Of a stretch of 46,533 bases of DNA, positions 17,460-26,220 are shown piece by piece (positions within the stretch are counted from its first letter, which is position 1; the number at the start of each line of letters is the position of its first letter). Position numbers and translations under genes: made by a program. The notes below the pieces were generated by a model, which saw only the letters and a program-made list of their open reading frames with translations, did not search any database and had not been told where the DNA came from. Location: positions 1-46,533 of the IMG/VR virus record IMGVR_UViG_3300009159_000003; one strand, 5' to 3'. This DNA comes from a virus.

Positions 17460-19546
17460 CCATTCGGATACTGGACACCTTGCGATCGTATTTCGCTAGG
17501 GCTTGCCGGCAACTGAGGACCGTCTGCTCCTGGGGCCATTGGGCCTGGGCCTACGTTGGCTGCTCCGGCTGGACCTTGGGCGTTTGGATCGGCAGCAGGG
17601 TCCCCCTGGGCAAGCTGCTTCTGGGCGTTCATGGCAACAATAGAAGGCAGGGCCGCACGAATAGCGTCCGTGATGTCCATGCCATCGTCCATACGCTTGA
17701 GTGCTTCCTTTGCCATGAATTCGGGGTTCATGCCGGGAATCTGAAGAAGGATGGGGGCAATGCGTTCAAAGTTCTGCATTTCGATAGCCTTGTTTGGGCG
17801 ACCGTTAGAGCCGGCTTCAACTTCTAGCATAAGTTCGGACGCAATCTCATTGATGGCAAGCTGCGGCCAAACGCCGCCTGGGCCGACAATCTTCATTACC
17901 GTTTGCTGGTCCATCTGCTCCAGCAAGACTTGGCCGGTAGAACGAGCAAGCTCACCAAGGAAATCCTCAAGGTCGTCTACGTTAGACGATAGGCTAGACA
18001 TACGGCTACCTTCGGCTACCGATACTTCGGTCGCGGTAGAGTTGCTGGTTCCGCCAAGGTTAGCCTCTTGCGATCCAACTACGCGCATCATGTCATCCAG
18101 TAGCATGGACGTGTCGTATAGGCTAGGATCGATGGGGTTGTGTTGGACCGGCTGGAGGATGGAGTTGACGGCCTGTCCAGGAGACAGGTTCTGAAGTTTG
18201 ATGACAGCGTTGGCAGGGTGTGACTGAAGGTTAGTGATGTCTTTCTCGGACAATGCACCTTCGTAAGTCGCATACAGGGGACGGTTGGCAAATCGATGCT
18301 CGCGCAAAGCCTGTCGCGCGCGGTTGTATTCACGCTGGACCGGCATCAACAGGCGGACGTCGGATGGAGGGATGACATCCTTTTCGGATTCAACCTCATT
18401 AAAGATTAGCGGGAAGAAGGGCCAGAAGCGTTCTAGTTCAAGGTGAGGAGGTTCTGGTTCCTTGAGGAAGTCGTGGTAACCATCGCATACAACGTACAGC
18501 ATACCGTCCTTCTTAGAGTAGATCTCCCATACCACGGCTCGCTTGCAGTCTTCGTCTACCTCATTCTTGTCTTCATAGGCCGAATACTCCTTACCAATAT
18601 CAACTTTGTAGATTTCCTTTACATCTTCGATATCAAGGATGAATTCCTGGGCAATCCAGTCGGCGCCGACGAATCCGGACATCTGCCGGCACTTTGGATC
18701 GACGATGACCGTATGTGACATCGGGAAATCAAAGACTACGCCCTCTTTAATGATGACGTCCTGCTTTTCTTTGATGCTATCAAGGAGTAGTCGAAGCTGC
18801 TCCATTTTAGCATGATCTTCAGAAAACTTGTCATCAGCGCGATCTGCGGCAAGACGTTCAAGCGTAGTAAGCTGTTCCGTAATATCGGTAATGCGGTCTA
18901 CGTCTTCAGGACGCTTTTCCATTACTCGGTGATAGCCAATCTTGACGTAGCCGACTCCGTTTACGCAGACGCGACGGACAAGCTGTTTCATTTGCCCCTT
19001 AAAAGACGGCTGCTGTTCTTGGAGCTGGTGATGAGCTACAATCTCCATTGTCTTTGCAACTCGATCAAGCATACGGCGACGCTCAAACCCTTGCTGGGCG
19101 TCTTGGATGGTCTGCATCATTACTGGATCAATGGGCTGGCCGGTAGCCATTGAGTTCTGCATAGACGTCTGCACGGCTTGGAAAGAAGACATATCGCCCT
19201 CCCAACTGGCAAAGTCCAGGGTCTCGCGTCGCTTGGCAATAAATTTAGGATTCTTGGCGTACAGAGCAGATACTCGCTGGCCGACGTGACGCTGGACAAT
19301 GTTGGCAACGTATCGGTCATCGTTCTCATTAGAAGACCATTGCTTACCCATATAAAAGTCCGTGTCTTCCTTCATGCGGTCAAAGGACTTCTTCCAATGC
19401 TTCTTGGCGTTTTCAACCTTCTTGATCAGAGTCTTAACCAAGGATGCACGGGACGGACCTGGCTTCTCGGCGTCACGCAAGATACCGTTATGCTGCGGTT
19501 CTTCGGGGGCTAGGCCCTCGGGGGCCATTTCGAATTCGTTTTCCAT
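17456..19546 (-). CDS. Portal protein (696 aa)
   Basis: This 696-residue protein lies between the large terminase and the scaffold, in the size range of P22-type portals (about 725). Features include the N-terminal WKKSFDRMKEDTDFYMGKQW segment, the NDDRYVANIVQRHVGQRVSALYAKNPKF core motif typical of portal clip/wing domains, and KEYSAYEDKNEVDEDCKRAVVWEIYSK. A long C-terminal helical tail follows, with a proline/glycine-rich end (PAGAANVGPGPMAPGADGPQ). A dodecameric ring at one capsid vertex, docking terminase and adaptor, is expected. An AT-rich leader (ACATAAATACTTGAA) precedes the ATG; a weak TTGCAG/TAAATA pair there would also start transcription near the ATG. Confidence 0.88.
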   Translation of the reverse strand: MENEFEMAPEGLAPEEPQHNGILRDAEKPGPSRASLVKTLIKKVENAKKHWKKSFDRMKEDTDFYMGKQWSSNENDDRYVANIVQRHVGQRVSALYAKNPKFIAKRRETLDFASWEGDMSSFQAVQTSMQNSMATGQPIDPVMMQTIQDAQQGFERRRMLDRVAKTMEIVAHHQLQEQQPSFKGQMKQLVRRVCVNGVGYVKIGYHRVMEKRPEDVDRITDITEQLTTLERLAADRADDKFSEDHAKMEQLRLLLDSIKEKQDVIIKEGVVFDFPMSHTVIVDPKCRQMSGFVGADWIAQEFILDIEDVKEIYKVDIGKEYSAYEDKNEVDEDCKRAVVWEIYSKKDGMLYVVCDGYHDFLKEPEPPHLELERFWPFFPLIFNEVESEKDVIPPSDVRLLMPVQREYNRARQALREHRFANRPLYATYEGALSEKDITNLQSHPANAVIKLQNLSPGQAVNSILQPVQHNPIDPSLYDTSMLLDDMMRVVGSQEANLGGTSNSTATEVSVAEGSRMSSLSSNVDDLEDFLGELARSTGQVLLEQMDQQTVMKIVGPGGVWPQLAINEIASELMLEVEAGSNGRPNKAIEMQNFERIAPILLQIPGMNPEFMAKEALKRMDDGMDITDAIRAALPSIVAMNAQKQLAQGDPAADPNAQGPAGAANVGPGPMAPGADGPQLPASPSEIRSQGVQYPNG

Positions 19547-19561
19547 TTCAAGTATTTATGT

Positions 19562-21163
19562 TCAGAAACCACCCATCTGCAAGAAATTGCGTCGCGCCTC
19601 GTCCCACTTGCCGGATAGCTTGACCCAGGCCAGCGTTCCGCTCTTGGGGAAGTCGGAAGGCTTTTCGTAGGTTTTAGACGCTCCAACCATTGATCCAAGC
19701 AGCAAGCCTACAAGGCCCATTGCGTCTACAAAGTCATCGTGGCGGGCAGACGGGAATTTGAGAAGCTCGGTTTCCGCCTCAATCCACCAGGGGGCAAACT
19801 TTGGGAAGAATACCTTGCCCATAGCCATACGCCCACGAATAGCCTGTGCGCGGGTCTGCTTGTCCTTTACGGGCGTTATCTCGTCTACAACGGTCCAGAT
19901 GCCTCGCTCCTGCTGAACCTTGCGTAGGAACGGCCCCAGGGATTGAGAAATGTGGCCTCGCTCGGCTCCCCACTTAGCCGGCTTGTGGCGAGACATAAGG
20001 TCAATCATGCCGTCAATTACTTGGTCGGTAGACGCTCGGCGCCACCACACGTCGGGAAAGATCCAGACGTTGTCTTCTTCGTCCAACCCAAAGGGAAGCA
20101 ACACAGTCTTGTCAGCCGTCTGGGCCGTAGACACAGCGTGGTCAGAGACGCAGTACATTCGCAAGTTCTTAGGTATTTCGTGCGGATAGGGCTTTAGCCA
20201 GTCACGTTTAAAGAAGTCGCCGTCATCTGGCGTAGGCTGGCCTTGGTACAAGGCAGAGAACCCTTTAGGGTTTAGCCGGCGGATTTCGTTAAGGAAGTCT
20301 AGACCGTACCGTTCCGGCCACAAGGCCTGCCCTGGGGGGCGACCCATTGGGTCTTTCTCTACGGCAATTGCCGGCAAAGACAGAACTCTCCATTGCTGGG
20401 CATTCTCATCGTTGTAACAGGGGTTCTTTGGATCCGTAAGGCGACCTACTAGATCGTCTTCGTGCCAACGGGTCATAATGATTACCACGCGCGCCCCAGC
20501 CATCAGTCGCGTCATGGCTACCTGGGTAAACCAATCCCACAACTTGTCTCGTTCTCGTTTTGAGTCTGCCTCCTCTCGGTCCTTGATGGGGTCATCAATG
20601 ACCAGTAGATCCGCACCGCGACCAGTAAGGCCTCCGCCAATGCCTACAAAGTTAGCAAGACCTCCCTCTTCCGTCTGCAACTTGTCGGACGATTGGCTTC
20701 CAGTACGCAACTTACACCCAGGGAACACCTGGTTAAACGCAGGCATACGCATGATCTCTCGCACCGAACGTCCAAAGTCTTGGGCAATGTCTGCGTTGTA
20801 GGTGGCGAAGATGACCTGTCGGTACGGGTCTTTTCCCAAGAACCACGCCGGGAATCGACGGGACGCCAGTTCTGATTTTCCATGTCGAGGTGGCATGGAT
20901 ATGATGAGACGCTGATACACCCCTTTCTCAACCTGCTCCAGGGCAGCACAGATAGTTTCGTGATGCCGTACCGGCTCGTAACGCGACTTGTCCGGATTCT
21001 CCGGATCCTCTGGGTCCGGCATTGTCATCTGCGTAAAGTGAATCAGAGACTCTTTTGCCTTTTTTACGCGAAGCAGCCGCGTAGCGGCTAAGAGCTGACG
21101 CTCCATTTCCGCTACTTCTGAAAGCCTGTGTTTCTCTTCGGCGTTGGGTGCCTTGCGAGCCAT
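19562..21163 (-). CDS. terL: Terminase large subunit (533 aa)
   Basis: The ATPase half shows a terminase-type Walker A, MPPRHGKSE (residues 90-98), and a Walker B, ADLLVIDDP (residues 184-192), followed by RVVIIMTRWHEDDL, the coupling segment common in this family. The nuclease half begins at YCVSDHAVSTAQTADKT and ends with a conserved acidic HDDFVDAMGLVG segment (about residues 478-489), matching an RNase H-like nuclease. It packages DNA into proheads through the portal. Its ATG overlaps the fibre stop by one base (TAATG). The small subunit lies about 10 kb away in the early operon, which is unusual. Confidence 0.95.
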   Translation of the reverse strand: MARKAPNAEEKHRLSEVAEMERQLLAATRLLRVKKAKESLIHFTQMTMPDPEDPENPDKSRYEPVRHHETICAALEQVEKGVYQRLIISMPPRHGKSELASRRFPAWFLGKDPYRQVIFATYNADIAQDFGRSVREIMRMPAFNQVFPGCKLRTGSQSSDKLQTEEGGLANFVGIGGGLTGRGADLLVIDDPIKDREEADSKRERDKLWDWFTQVAMTRLMAGARVVIIMTRWHEDDLVGRLTDPKNPCYNDENAQQWRVLSLPAIAVEKDPMGRPPGQALWPERYGLDFLNEIRRLNPKGFSALYQGQPTPDDGDFFKRDWLKPYPHEIPKNLRMYCVSDHAVSTAQTADKTVLLPFGLDEEDNVWIFPDVWWRRASTDQVIDGMIDLMSRHKPAKWGAERGHISQSLGPFLRKVQQERGIWTVVDEITPVKDKQTRAQAIRGRMAMGKVFFPKFAPWWIEAETELLKFPSARHDDFVDAMGLVGLLLGSMVGASKTYEKPSDFPKSGTLAWVKLSGKWDEARRNFLQMGGF

Positions 21164-23472
21164 TATGCCTGGCGGACAGGCATCCAGTAGTCCGTGCCGT
21201 TGACGGTGATCTTAACCTCGTAGGGATAGAATGGGTCGCCGCTGGCGTTGTAAGGGGTGAAGTCCCTAAAGGTCTGATACCAACTACCATTCATGCGGAC
21301 ATAGGATGTGCCGTCGTTAGGAGCATCGGAAAAATTTCCGCCCATTGGTCCGTCATTGCCTTGCGGACCTTGTGGGCCTTGTTCGCCCTGCGGTCCTTGG
21401 CCGCCGCCACCACCTTCATTGTCACTTGCCCAAATAATCTGCGACCCATCAAACTTTAAAACCTGTCCGCTGGTTGGCTGGTATCCGTTGATAGAAGATG
21501 TCGCACCATTGGTCAGACTTGAAACGATTGCAGAGAAGTCATAACTCCAACCGCCACCGCCACCTGTTTGGTCAAAATTGGAGAACGGTTGCCAGTCGTT
21601 GTTGTAACGAACATACGCAGTTCCATTAGCAGGTGCATCGCCGATGCCACCGCCACCTTGCTGGTCGTAGTACGACAGGGGTTGCCAAGACTGATTGATG
21701 CGGACGTATGGAGTGCCGTCGTACATTGCATCTGGGAATGAACCGCCATCGTTTCCGTTGCTTCCGGTGTTTCCTGGCGGACCTTGTTCGCCTTGCGGAC
21801 CTTGCGGACCTGTGAGAGTTGCTGTACTCTGGATTGAACCGTCCGGGAAGGTGATGCCTACAGAAGGGTCAATTACAATTTCGGAAGCTTCTCCAGCCGT
21901 GAACGCGCGAATGTATCCCCCTTGGATGCGCGTACCAGATCCGTCGGCAAAGTAACAGGCAAGGGCTTCACCTGGGGCGGAGTAATTGTAATTTCCAGTT
22001 CCATCTTCGTTCTGCCAATTAATGCTTCCGTAAACCGACGCAGGGACATCGTCCATCAATCGAAACTCAAGACCGTTAACCTTCAAGTGAGCAACGGCAG
22101 GATCGTGCAATGGGTCAACCGGTCCAGCAATATCGACGGCGGTGTTTGAATAGGATACCTGTCCTTCTGGGCCAGTTGCGATGACACCACTCGCCCGCAT
22201 CTGGGTGTTCCTTGTCTCATCCTGGACCGTGATGACGTCATGCTCGATCCAAGCCGAGTGAGGCGTGCCGGACATATCCTCGAAACCGATATACTCGTTG
22301 GTGAAGTAGGCCGTCTGGTCGGGCGTGTCGATGTGCTGGATGGCAATCGAGTCGTGGGCGATGGAGACGCCCAGTTCGTTGATGTTCTCGAAGACCTTAA
22401 TCAGAGGAGGCGTGATATTAACGTACTCTGGTGCGATGTTGGCTACATTGATTCCAGTATGTGCAACCTCCACACCCCTGTCGTTGGCGCTGTCCCAGCT
22501 GCGGAGTGTAGTTCCGGCCAGGGAGTCAAGGTAGAGCGGACGAGGTGTGGAGCTGCCTTGATTGGTCGTCGTCAGCCAGCCGGCCTGCCAGTTGAATTCG
22601 TAGCCGATGGAGCAAACAAGGCTGATGCCGTAGTTTCCGCCGCGAGACGTATCGAAGTTGCCCTTGCTGATATACTGACCGGATGTGCCGTCGAATGTAA
22701 TAGCACCAGTCATCGTACCACCTGCCAGCGGCAGGTAAGAACCACTACCAATAACTTCCCACGATCCGTCCTTGCGGCCATAGGATGATCCGTCGCTGGG
22801 AGCGTCGGTGAGGTAGCCTGTCAGCGCAGAACTGGTGATGTATCCGGCAGGATTGTTGACAGAATACTTGCCGTCCAACGCGGACTGTAGGCCAGTCACG
22901 TTGCTGATTGCGTGGGTGTGGTGATAACTGGCGTAATTAGCGGCGGCAATCGTAGCAACGGCAGCTTCTGCCGTGTTGGCGTGGACCAGGGCTGAATTCT
23001 TCGCCTGTAGGGCGGTAGTTGCGTAGCCTTCGGCTAGGCCGGCGTATGAATTTGCGTCGCTGCTGGCGATAGCAGCAGAAGCTGCGGCAGTTTCAGCGTC
23101 ATCTCGCGCTGCAATCGCATCAATGGCGTTCTGGGAGGTAAGAACAGCCTCCAGTTCGGCTACCTTGGTGTCACCAGCGTCGTTAACTAGGGCAATCTGG
23201 GCAGCGCCGGCATTCTCAATGGCTTGTACAGGAGCGTCCGTGAGCAACGGTTCAACCTCCTCGGCAATGACAGCCAGATTTAGAGCGGTAGTACGGATCT
23301 TGCCGTCGTCTGCCTGGACTTCACCAAGCCGGGAGATGGTGGCGTTGATTGCCGTGCGGGCATTGTTCAGCTCCTGGTCGATTTTCTGACCTTGGTGGGG
23401 CGTGGTAGGGTTGCTTTGGCTAAAATCCGTGAAGGACCAAGAGCGGTCGAAAGGAGTAGGAGGCTGACTCAT
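21163..23472 (-). CDS. Tail fibre with collagen-like repeats (769 aa)
   Basis: The N-terminus (residues 1-60, with NPTTPHQGQKIDQELNNA) looks like a virion-anchoring domain, and residues 110-200 form an alanine-rich coiled coil. Two collagen-like Gly-X-Y blocks, near residues 550-565 (GPQGPQGEQGPPG) and 690-708 (GPQGEQGPQGPQG), make trimeric stalks. Four copies of a D-A-x-x-(D/N)-G-(x)2-Y-(V/G)-R-(x)4-W motif occur near residues 223-238, 580-595, 611-627 and 716-731, a repeat common in phage fibres and hyaluronidase-like tail proteins. The C-terminal domain is small (WMPVRQA end). It is the first gene of the late operon, which begins with a dyad 20 bases upstream. Confidence 0.88.
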   Translation of the reverse strand: MSQPPTPFDRSWSFTDFSQSNPTTPHQGQKIDQELNNARTAINATISRLGEVQADDGKIRTTALNLAVIAEEVEPLLTDAPVQAIENAGAAQIALVNDAGDTKVAELEAVLTSQNAIDAIAARDDAETAAASAAIASSDANSYAGLAEGYATTALQAKNSALVHANTAEAAVATIAAANYASYHHTHAISNVTGLQSALDGKYSVNNPAGYITSSALTGYLTDAPSDGSSYGRKDGSWEVIGSGSYLPLAGGTMTGAITFDGTSGQYISKGNFDTSRGGNYGISLVCSIGYEFNWQAGWLTTTNQGSSTPRPLYLDSLAGTTLRSWDSANDRGVEVAHTGINVANIAPEYVNITPPLIKVFENINELGVSIAHDSIAIQHIDTPDQTAYFTNEYIGFEDMSGTPHSAWIEHDVITVQDETRNTQMRASGVIATGPEGQVSYSNTAVDIAGPVDPLHDPAVAHLKVNGLEFRLMDDVPASVYGSINWQNEDGTGNYNYSAPGEALACYFADGSGTRIQGGYIRAFTAGEASEIVIDPSVGITFPDGSIQSTATLTGPQGPQGEQGPPGNTGSNGNDGGSFPDAMYDGTPYVRINQSWQPLSYYDQQGGGGIGDAPANGTAYVRYNNDWQPFSNFDQTGGGGGWSYDFSAIVSSLTNGATSSINGYQPTSGQVLKFDGSQIIWASDNEGGGGGQGPQGEQGPQGPQGNDGPMGGNFSDAPNDGTSYVRMNGSWYQTFRDFTPYNASGDPFYPYEVKITVNGTDYWMPVRQA

Positions 23473-23491
23473 GTGCGGATAGTGTATCAGT

Positions 23492-23518
23492 CATTCCATA
23501 GAAGCAAGAAATGGAATG
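23492..23518. promoter_or_regulatory. Dyad upstream of the tail-fibre gene
   Basis: CATTCCAT (23492-23499) and ATGGAATG (23511-23518) are perfect 8-bp inverted arms around an 11-base spacer, starting 20 bases before the fibre start codon. The even spacing suits a dimeric regulator or a leader hairpin. On the minus strand it is preceded by CCTACATT, half of the dyad seen at 40455-40467. Confidence 0.5.
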
Positions 23519-23587
23519 TAGGAGAAAGTTTTTTTGATACCCGAATTTTTCCGAGAGGGGGATGGGATAAAAACGGTCGGGAAAAGT

Positions 23588-23626
23588 GGGGGGTGGGCGG
23601 GGGGTGAGGTGGTAGGGTGGTAGGGG
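23588..23626 (+). other. Guanine-rich tract, possible G-quadruplex
   Basis: The plus strand has runs of six, three, six, three and four guanines with short loops. That meets the usual G3+ quadruplex pattern on the plus strand and is a C-rich tract on the minus strand. It lies between the divergent transcription units. Folding in vivo is inference. Confidence 0.5.
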
Positions 23627-23943
23627 TGAGAGACGCGGGGAAGCTTCCCCTGTACCTGGCAACGTGCCATTGCCTTGCCTTGCGTTGTACCTGGCACGGT
23701 GGGAAGGGGGGCAAGGTCCGGGCTTCCCTACCCCCTTCCCTCAATCCCTGGGCGGATCGTTAGGACGGGGAAGGGTTGCCTGCTGCTTTACCTATCGAGC
23801 TTGCGCAAGGTGGGGTTGCCCTATGCCCTACCATCGCCCGCCCGCGATGGTTTACTAACGAGACGAGACAGGCCCAGGGATAACTTGCCCTTGTGAAATA
23901 TGCCCTTGCCTTGCGACCGTGCCGGCCATTGTGTCGCGGTCCT

Positions 23944-24078
23944 ATGTTCACCCCTAAAAGAAAAGAGTACCTTGCCCGCGTCCTAATCGCCGGCGTCATT
24001 CTGTCCTGGCCCTTGGCCCTTTGCCTAGGCTACGGGCCGGCAATCCGTCGTTTCATCCTTTCCCTTTGCCTCTCCTAA
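23944..24078 (+). CDS. Small membrane protein (44 aa)
   Basis: This short reading frame (MFTPKRKEYLARVLIAG...) has a basic N-terminus and one or two hydrophobic segments (residues 12-29 and 33-43), as in small phage membrane proteins. The stop and the next start form TAATATG, the same junction seen between several genes of this cassette (for example 27886-27892), which supports translation. An in-frame ATG at 23893 would give 61 residues, but the extra residues look less protein-like. I recognise no family. It could insert in the host membrane and alter host physiology or superinfection. Confidence 0.45.
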   Translation: MFTPKRKEYLARVLIAGVILSWPLALCLGYGPAIRRFILSLCLS

Positions 24079-24079
24079 T

Positions 24080-24817
24080 ATGAAACCCCCGAAACTGATC
24101 AGCGTAAACGCGGACGCGAAAACAATTAAAGGTACGGGCCAGGGATACCTGACTGGCATTTGCTACCTGTCGCCCGCATCAATTGCAGGCCTGGGCAACC
24201 TATGCCCCCACGCGTCCCCAGGATGTCGGGCCGCTTGCCTTTATACGGCGGGCCGTGCCGGAATATTCAAAAGCATTAACAAGGCCCGCCTTGCCCGTAC
24301 GCGTCTATTGTTCGCGGACCGCAAGGCCTTTTGCGATCAGCTGGAAAAGGAAATTGCCGCATTGGTACGCAAGGCGGACCGCGAAGGCCTGGCCCCCGTT
24401 GTTCGTCTCAATGGAACGTCGGACCTGACCATTGAAAGCATATTCCCCCACCTGTTTGATATGTTCCCCCGCGTCCAATTCTATGATTATACCAAGTCGG
24501 CGCGTCGGGCTTTAGCCTGGGCCAAGGGCGGGCTTCCCATTAACTACCATTTAACCTTTTCCTATTCGGAAACAAATGGGCCGAAGGCCTGGGCCTTGCT
24601 ACGCGAAGGGGTCAACGTCGCGATGGTAGCGAAGGGCATCAACGCCGGCGAATTGCTTACGTCCGCCCTATTTGAGACGTTCGACGCGGACGCGTCGGAC
24701 CTGCGTTTTCTAGATAAGCCCGCGTCGGACGGACGCGGACGCGTCGGGCTTCTCAAGGCAAAGGGCAAGGCCCGTAAGGATAAAAGCGGATTCGTCGTTA
24801 ACCTTGAAACCCTTTAA
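24080..24817 (+). CDS. GP88-like cysteine protein (245 aa)
   Basis: This resembles the phage 'gene product 88' family, first named from mycobacteriophages, whose biochemical role I do not know to be established. The N-terminus has NADAKTIKGTGQGYLTGICYL, then clustered cysteines at 28, 42, 49 and 53 (CPHASPGCRAAC), followed by YTAGRAG. Later motifs are RLNGTSDL (109-116) and YDYTKS (135-140), with a lysine-rich C-terminus. Four closely spaced cysteines suggest a metal or Fe-S site. A radical-SAM-like or barrel fold is imaginable, but no CxxxCxxC is present. It forms a compact unit with its neighbours and uses many GCG/GAC codons. Family membership is from memory; function is open. Confidence 0.7.
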   Translation: MKPPKLISVNADAKTIKGTGQGYLTGICYLSPASIAGLGNLCPHASPGCRAACLYTAGRAGIFKSINKARLARTRLLFADRKAFCDQLEKEIAALVRKADREGLAPVVRLNGTSDLTIESIFPHLFDMFPRVQFYDYTKSARRALAWAKGGLPINYHLTFSYSETNGPKAWALLREGVNVAMVAKGINAGELLTSALFETFDADASDLRFLDKPASDGRGRVGLLKAKGKARKDKSGFVVNLETL

Positions 24818-24821
24818 CCCT

Positions 24822-25253
24822 ATGCACCCCACCGTTAAAAGTCAGCTGATGGTCCTTCATTCCGCTTGTCAGTCCCTAGGGATTGACCCCGAAAACAACG
24901 CGGAACAAAGCGGGCAAGCCTTTCTCGCGTTTAGCAAACGCGACGCGGGCAAGGTTGTTTCCCATTGCTTTGCCCGCTGGGGTTGGTCTCCGGTGATCGT
25001 CTTATTCGACGCGACGTTGCCCGCTATCCCGAAAAGCCAGCAATGGTTAGGGACGGAAGCAATTGAACCTCTTACCCCTATGAAGGCCCTTAATATGCTT
25101 TACGGAATGACCCCCGTCGAAACCGCGCGAGACGCGGAAACCTTGATAGCCTGGGCGGAAGACAATCCCGAACAATTGACAAGCGGGCAGGCCTTACGCG
25201 GGCTTGATATGGTCCGCCGGCATTTGGCGGATGAGCGTTATCCCGAGGCCTAA
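24822..25253 (+). CDS. Hypothetical protein (143 aa)
   Basis: I do not recognise this protein. It is a mixed alpha/beta protein with WGWSPVIVLFDATLPAI in the middle and a C-terminal helical half (DAETLIAWAEDNPEQL). The ATG at 24822 was chosen over the in-frame TTG at 24804, which would overlap the previous gene; the ATG lies four bases after the GP88-like stop. It is the last gene before a strong terminator, so it is co-transcribed with the GP88-like gene and may act with it. Confidence 0.7.
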   Translation: MHPTVKSQLMVLHSACQSLGIDPENNAEQSGQAFLAFSKRDAGKVVSHCFARWGWSPVIVLFDATLPAIPKSQQWLGTEAIEPLTPMKALNMLYGMTPVETARDAETLIAWAEDNPEQLTSGQALRGLDMVRRHLADERYPEA

Positions 25254-25274
25254 CCTGGGCCAAGCTCGATCGCC

Positions 25275-25297
25275 AGGCCCCGCAAGGGGCCTTTTTT
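25275..25297 (+). terminator. Rho-independent terminator of the first plus-strand unit
   Basis: AGGCCCC and GGGGCCT pair around a GCAA tetraloop (25282-25285) and are followed by six T residues. It begins 22 bases after the stop codon at 25253. This is a textbook intrinsic terminator and shows that the genes behind it need their own promoter or read-through. Confidence 0.93.
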
Positions 25298-25344
25298 ATG
25301 CCCCGACGAAATGAAGAGACTGCCCTTGACGAGACCCCCCGAGT

Positions 25345-25359
25345 CCTACAGGTTGTAGG
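25345..25359 (+). promoter_or_regulatory. Operator-like dyad before the second plus-strand unit
   Basis: CCTACA (25345-25350) and TGTAGG (25354-25359) are perfect inverted arms around GGT, in the 75-base gap between a terminator and the next gene. TTGACG, a -35-like hexamer, lies at 25326-25331. Over 17 bases the site matches the dyad at 40453-40469 read on the minus strand at 13 positions. A shared repressor is a plausible explanation. Confidence 0.6.
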
Positions 25360-25372
25360 TCCTCCCTAATAT

Positions 25373-25762
25373 ATGAATCCCGACAATACCCTGTCAGATA
25401 AAGCCCGCGAAGCCCTGTCCCACGTCATCGTCACCGCGACCGAAGGCGGACATTACACCCGCGAAGACTATACCGAATGGACCACCTACGTGCATAAGGA
25501 CACCCCGAAAGGTTTCTATGCCGAGGTCACCGTTCACCCGTGCGAAGAGGGCAACGTCGATACGAATCCCGTCCGCCTTGACCCCGACGAGCTTGGCTCC
25601 CGCCTCCGCGAGCATATGAATGACGCCGACCTTGCACCGCATCACCGTCGAATGATTGTCCTCCTCCTGGAGGGCGACGAGGACATCGCGGGAGAGATGG
25701 ACGTCATCGATGCCGGTGCCATCTTCCAAATCGCCATTTACGGCGAAGTCATTTTCGGCTGA
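25373..25762 (+). CDS. Hypothetical acidic protein (129 aa)
   Basis: No family is recognised. This is a small soluble protein with an N-terminal helix, a beta-rich middle (FYAEVTVHPCEEG) and an acidic C-terminal half (LLEGDEDIAGEMDVIDAGA). It is the first gene of the second plus-strand unit, directly behind an operator-like dyad, which marks it as probably tightly regulated and early. The leader before the ATG reads CCTAATAT, with no Shine-Dalgarno sequence. Confidence 0.72.
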   Translation: MNPDNTLSDKAREALSHVIVTATEGGHYTREDYTEWTTYVHKDTPKGFYAEVTVHPCEEGNVDTNPVRLDPDELGSRLREHMNDADLAPHHRRMIVLLLEGDEDIAGEMDVIDAGAIFQIAIYGEVIFG

Positions 25763-25780
25763 TCATAATTTCCCAAACCT

Positions 25781-26206
25781 ATGCGTACCCCCAAACAAAT
25801 CGAGTGCCTTGAATCGGCCTGTCGGACCCTCAACGGATACCGCAAGCGGAAGGCCCAGGAATGGACCGTGACGCCCTCTGACCTGCTAACCCTGTCAGAG
25901 GCCCGTGCGGTCTCCGCGAAGCCCGCCCTGGCTGAATGGGACGACCTGGCGGTTTTCATTCCCGTGAAGGTTGCCGGCCTTTTGTACCGAGCGCTGACTC
26001 CGAAGGGCCGCGAGTCCCTTATCTCCGACGAGGTCTTTGGTGGCTGGTTCGGTGGCGGTCCTGCCGACCCTGACTGCGACATCGACGGTGACTTTTGCTC
26101 TACCCCGAGCCACTCCGATGACGTCGTGGGCCTTGTGGAGTACGTCGAAGACCTTGAACATTGCTCCGAAAGTGGGCTTCTCTTTATCTACCCCGACAAA
26201 TACTAA
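25781..26206 (+). CDS. Hypothetical protein (141 aa)
   Basis: This is an unrecognised protein. Its first 30 residues are basic (RTPKQIECLESACRTLNGYRKRK), whereas the C-terminal third is very acidic (ADPDCDIDGDFCSTPSHSDD and EYVEDLEHCSES) with four cysteines. A glycine/tryptophan patch (GGWFGGG) separates the two. The contrast could reflect a two-part protein or a DNA mimic tail. The leader reads TCCCAAACCT directly before the ATG, one of the C/A-rich leaders of this cassette. Confidence 0.7.
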   Translation: MRTPKQIECLESACRTLNGYRKRKAQEWTVTPSDLLTLSEARAVSAKPALAEWDDLAVFIPVKVAGLLYRALTPKGRESLISDEVFGGWFGGGPADPDCDIDGDFCSTPSHSDDVVGLVEYVEDLEHCSESGLLFIYPDKY

Positions 26207-26220
26207 TCCAGCTAAACCCT

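Larger units (their letters stand above)
23473..23943. other. Divergent intergenic control region
   Basis: No convincing gene lies in these 471 bases between the leftward late operon and the rightward cassette. They hold an 8-bp dyad (23492-23518), a guanine-rich tract (23588-23626), an 11-base direct repeat TGTACCTGGCA at 23651-23661 and 23686-23696, a short dyad TGGCAACGTGCCA at 23656-23668, and many CTTGCC/TTGCCC words. Promoters for both directions are expected here but none matches the consensus well. Confidence 0.6.

Noticed and set aside
23487-23744. Minus-strand frames between the fibre gene and the cassette
   Set aside because: Proline/serine-rich products of the guanine-rich tract, with no supporting start context.
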